A DNA stretch of 64,000 bases from Rhodococcus sp. P1Y (GTDB taxonomy: Bacteria > Actinomycetota > Actinomycetes > Mycobacteriales > Mycobacteriaceae), in NCBI RefSeq assembly GCF_003641205.1, contig NZ_CP032762.1, forward strand, positions 434,001 to 498,000, written 5' to 3'. Positions within the stretch are counted from its first letter, which is position 1. Every line of letters starts with the position of its first letter. Below, piece after piece: positions 63,953 to 64,000 of this stretch. Under the pieces are notes generated by a model. It had not been told where the DNA came from. It worked only from the letters and a program-made list of their open reading frames with translations, and searched no databases. Position numbers and translations under genes: made by a program.

Positions 63953-64000
63953 GTGTCCGCCCCAGCAAAGAATCCCGAGAACGAAGCAGGAGAGCGTGTG
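63953..64000 (+). CDS. Start of the next gene, cut by the window edge
   Basis: From GTG 63953 the frame reads VSAPAKNPENEAGERV and remains open to the end. In M. tuberculosis the gene after bpa is Rv3781, an ABC-transporter ATPase of the O-antigen type (rfbE). Only 16 codons are visible, so the identity is an inference from position alone. Confidence 0.3.
   Translation, partial: MSAPAKNPENEAGERV

Overview
The window reads as chromosomal DNA of a high-GC, mycolic-acid-producing actinobacterium, most likely Rhodococcus or a close Nocardiaceae relative. The evidence is a secreted Ag85-type mycolyltransferase-like protein (52718-53758), a bacterial proteasome activator ending in GQYL (63339-63920), and a right-hand gene order resembling the M. 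tuberculosis Rv3772-Rv3780 neighbourhood. That order is aminotransferase, quinone oxidoreductase, cysteine-desulfurase-like protein, Bpa.

Layout. (1) 1-10.4 kb is accessory chromosome: a GMC oxidoreductase remnant, a HipBA toxin-antitoxin pair, a LysR regulator, two decayed genes (zinc-ADH-like and MerR), a YciI protein, two aldo/keto reductases with a MerR regulator, and a PNPOx-FNR fusion flavoprotein with an alpha/beta hydrolase divergent from a CGNR regulator. (2) 10.7-18.5 kb is a catabolic unit: MFS importer, acyl-CoA synthetase, hydrolase, SDR and SCP-x-type thiolase on +, with a TetR regulator and a secreted esterase on -. Both outer promoters carry the same operator-like sequence. 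(3) 18.5-25 kb holds a tRNA 3' remnant, a dead thiolase, intact metH and a dead IS3-type transposase.

(4) 25.1-44.6 kb is the most unusual part. It is visibly less GC-rich than its surroundings and holds a tightly overlapping, almost entirely leftward set of about 16 genes: desaturase, B12/radical-SAM enzyme, NTF2-like protein, PEP-synthase-like dikinase, acyl carrier protein, fatty acyl-AMP ligase, HAD phosphatase, NagA-like amidohydrolase, extended SDR, nucleotidyltransferase, two paralogous cupin-like proteins, alpha/beta hydrolase, PurN-like formyltransferase, class III aminotransferase and NDP-kinase-like protein, plus one rightward PrmC-like methyltransferase. It has no PKS or NRPS module and I cannot match it to a characterised pathway. 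I read it as an undescribed biosynthetic cluster that joins an ACP-bound, desaturated fatty acyl chain to a small amino/formyl, possibly sugar- or nucleotide-like, head group. A 29-bp tandem repeat carrying small palindromes lies upstream of its first gene.

(5) 45-50.5 kb is an IS graveyard: a broken DHA2-type MFS exporter, a nonsense-interrupted IS481-family element with visible 34-bp terminal inverted repeats, a small secreted protein, and IS3/IS481 remnants. The IS3 remnant here is inverted relative to the one at 24.3 kb, so the two bracket the cluster. (6) 50.5-64 kb is core chromosome: tRNA-Arg(ACG), tRNA-Ser(GCT), tRNA-Ser(TGA), an aromatic/histidinol-phosphate aminotransferase, the mycolyltransferase-like protein, a YrhK-like membrane protein, DUF3072, an Excalibur protein, an RluA-type pseudouridine synthase, TetR plus MFS, a gamma-carbonic-anhydrase-like protein, MarR, an aldo/keto reductase, a quinone oxidoreductase, the cysteine-desulfurase-like protein and bpa. 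The window ends inside the next gene.
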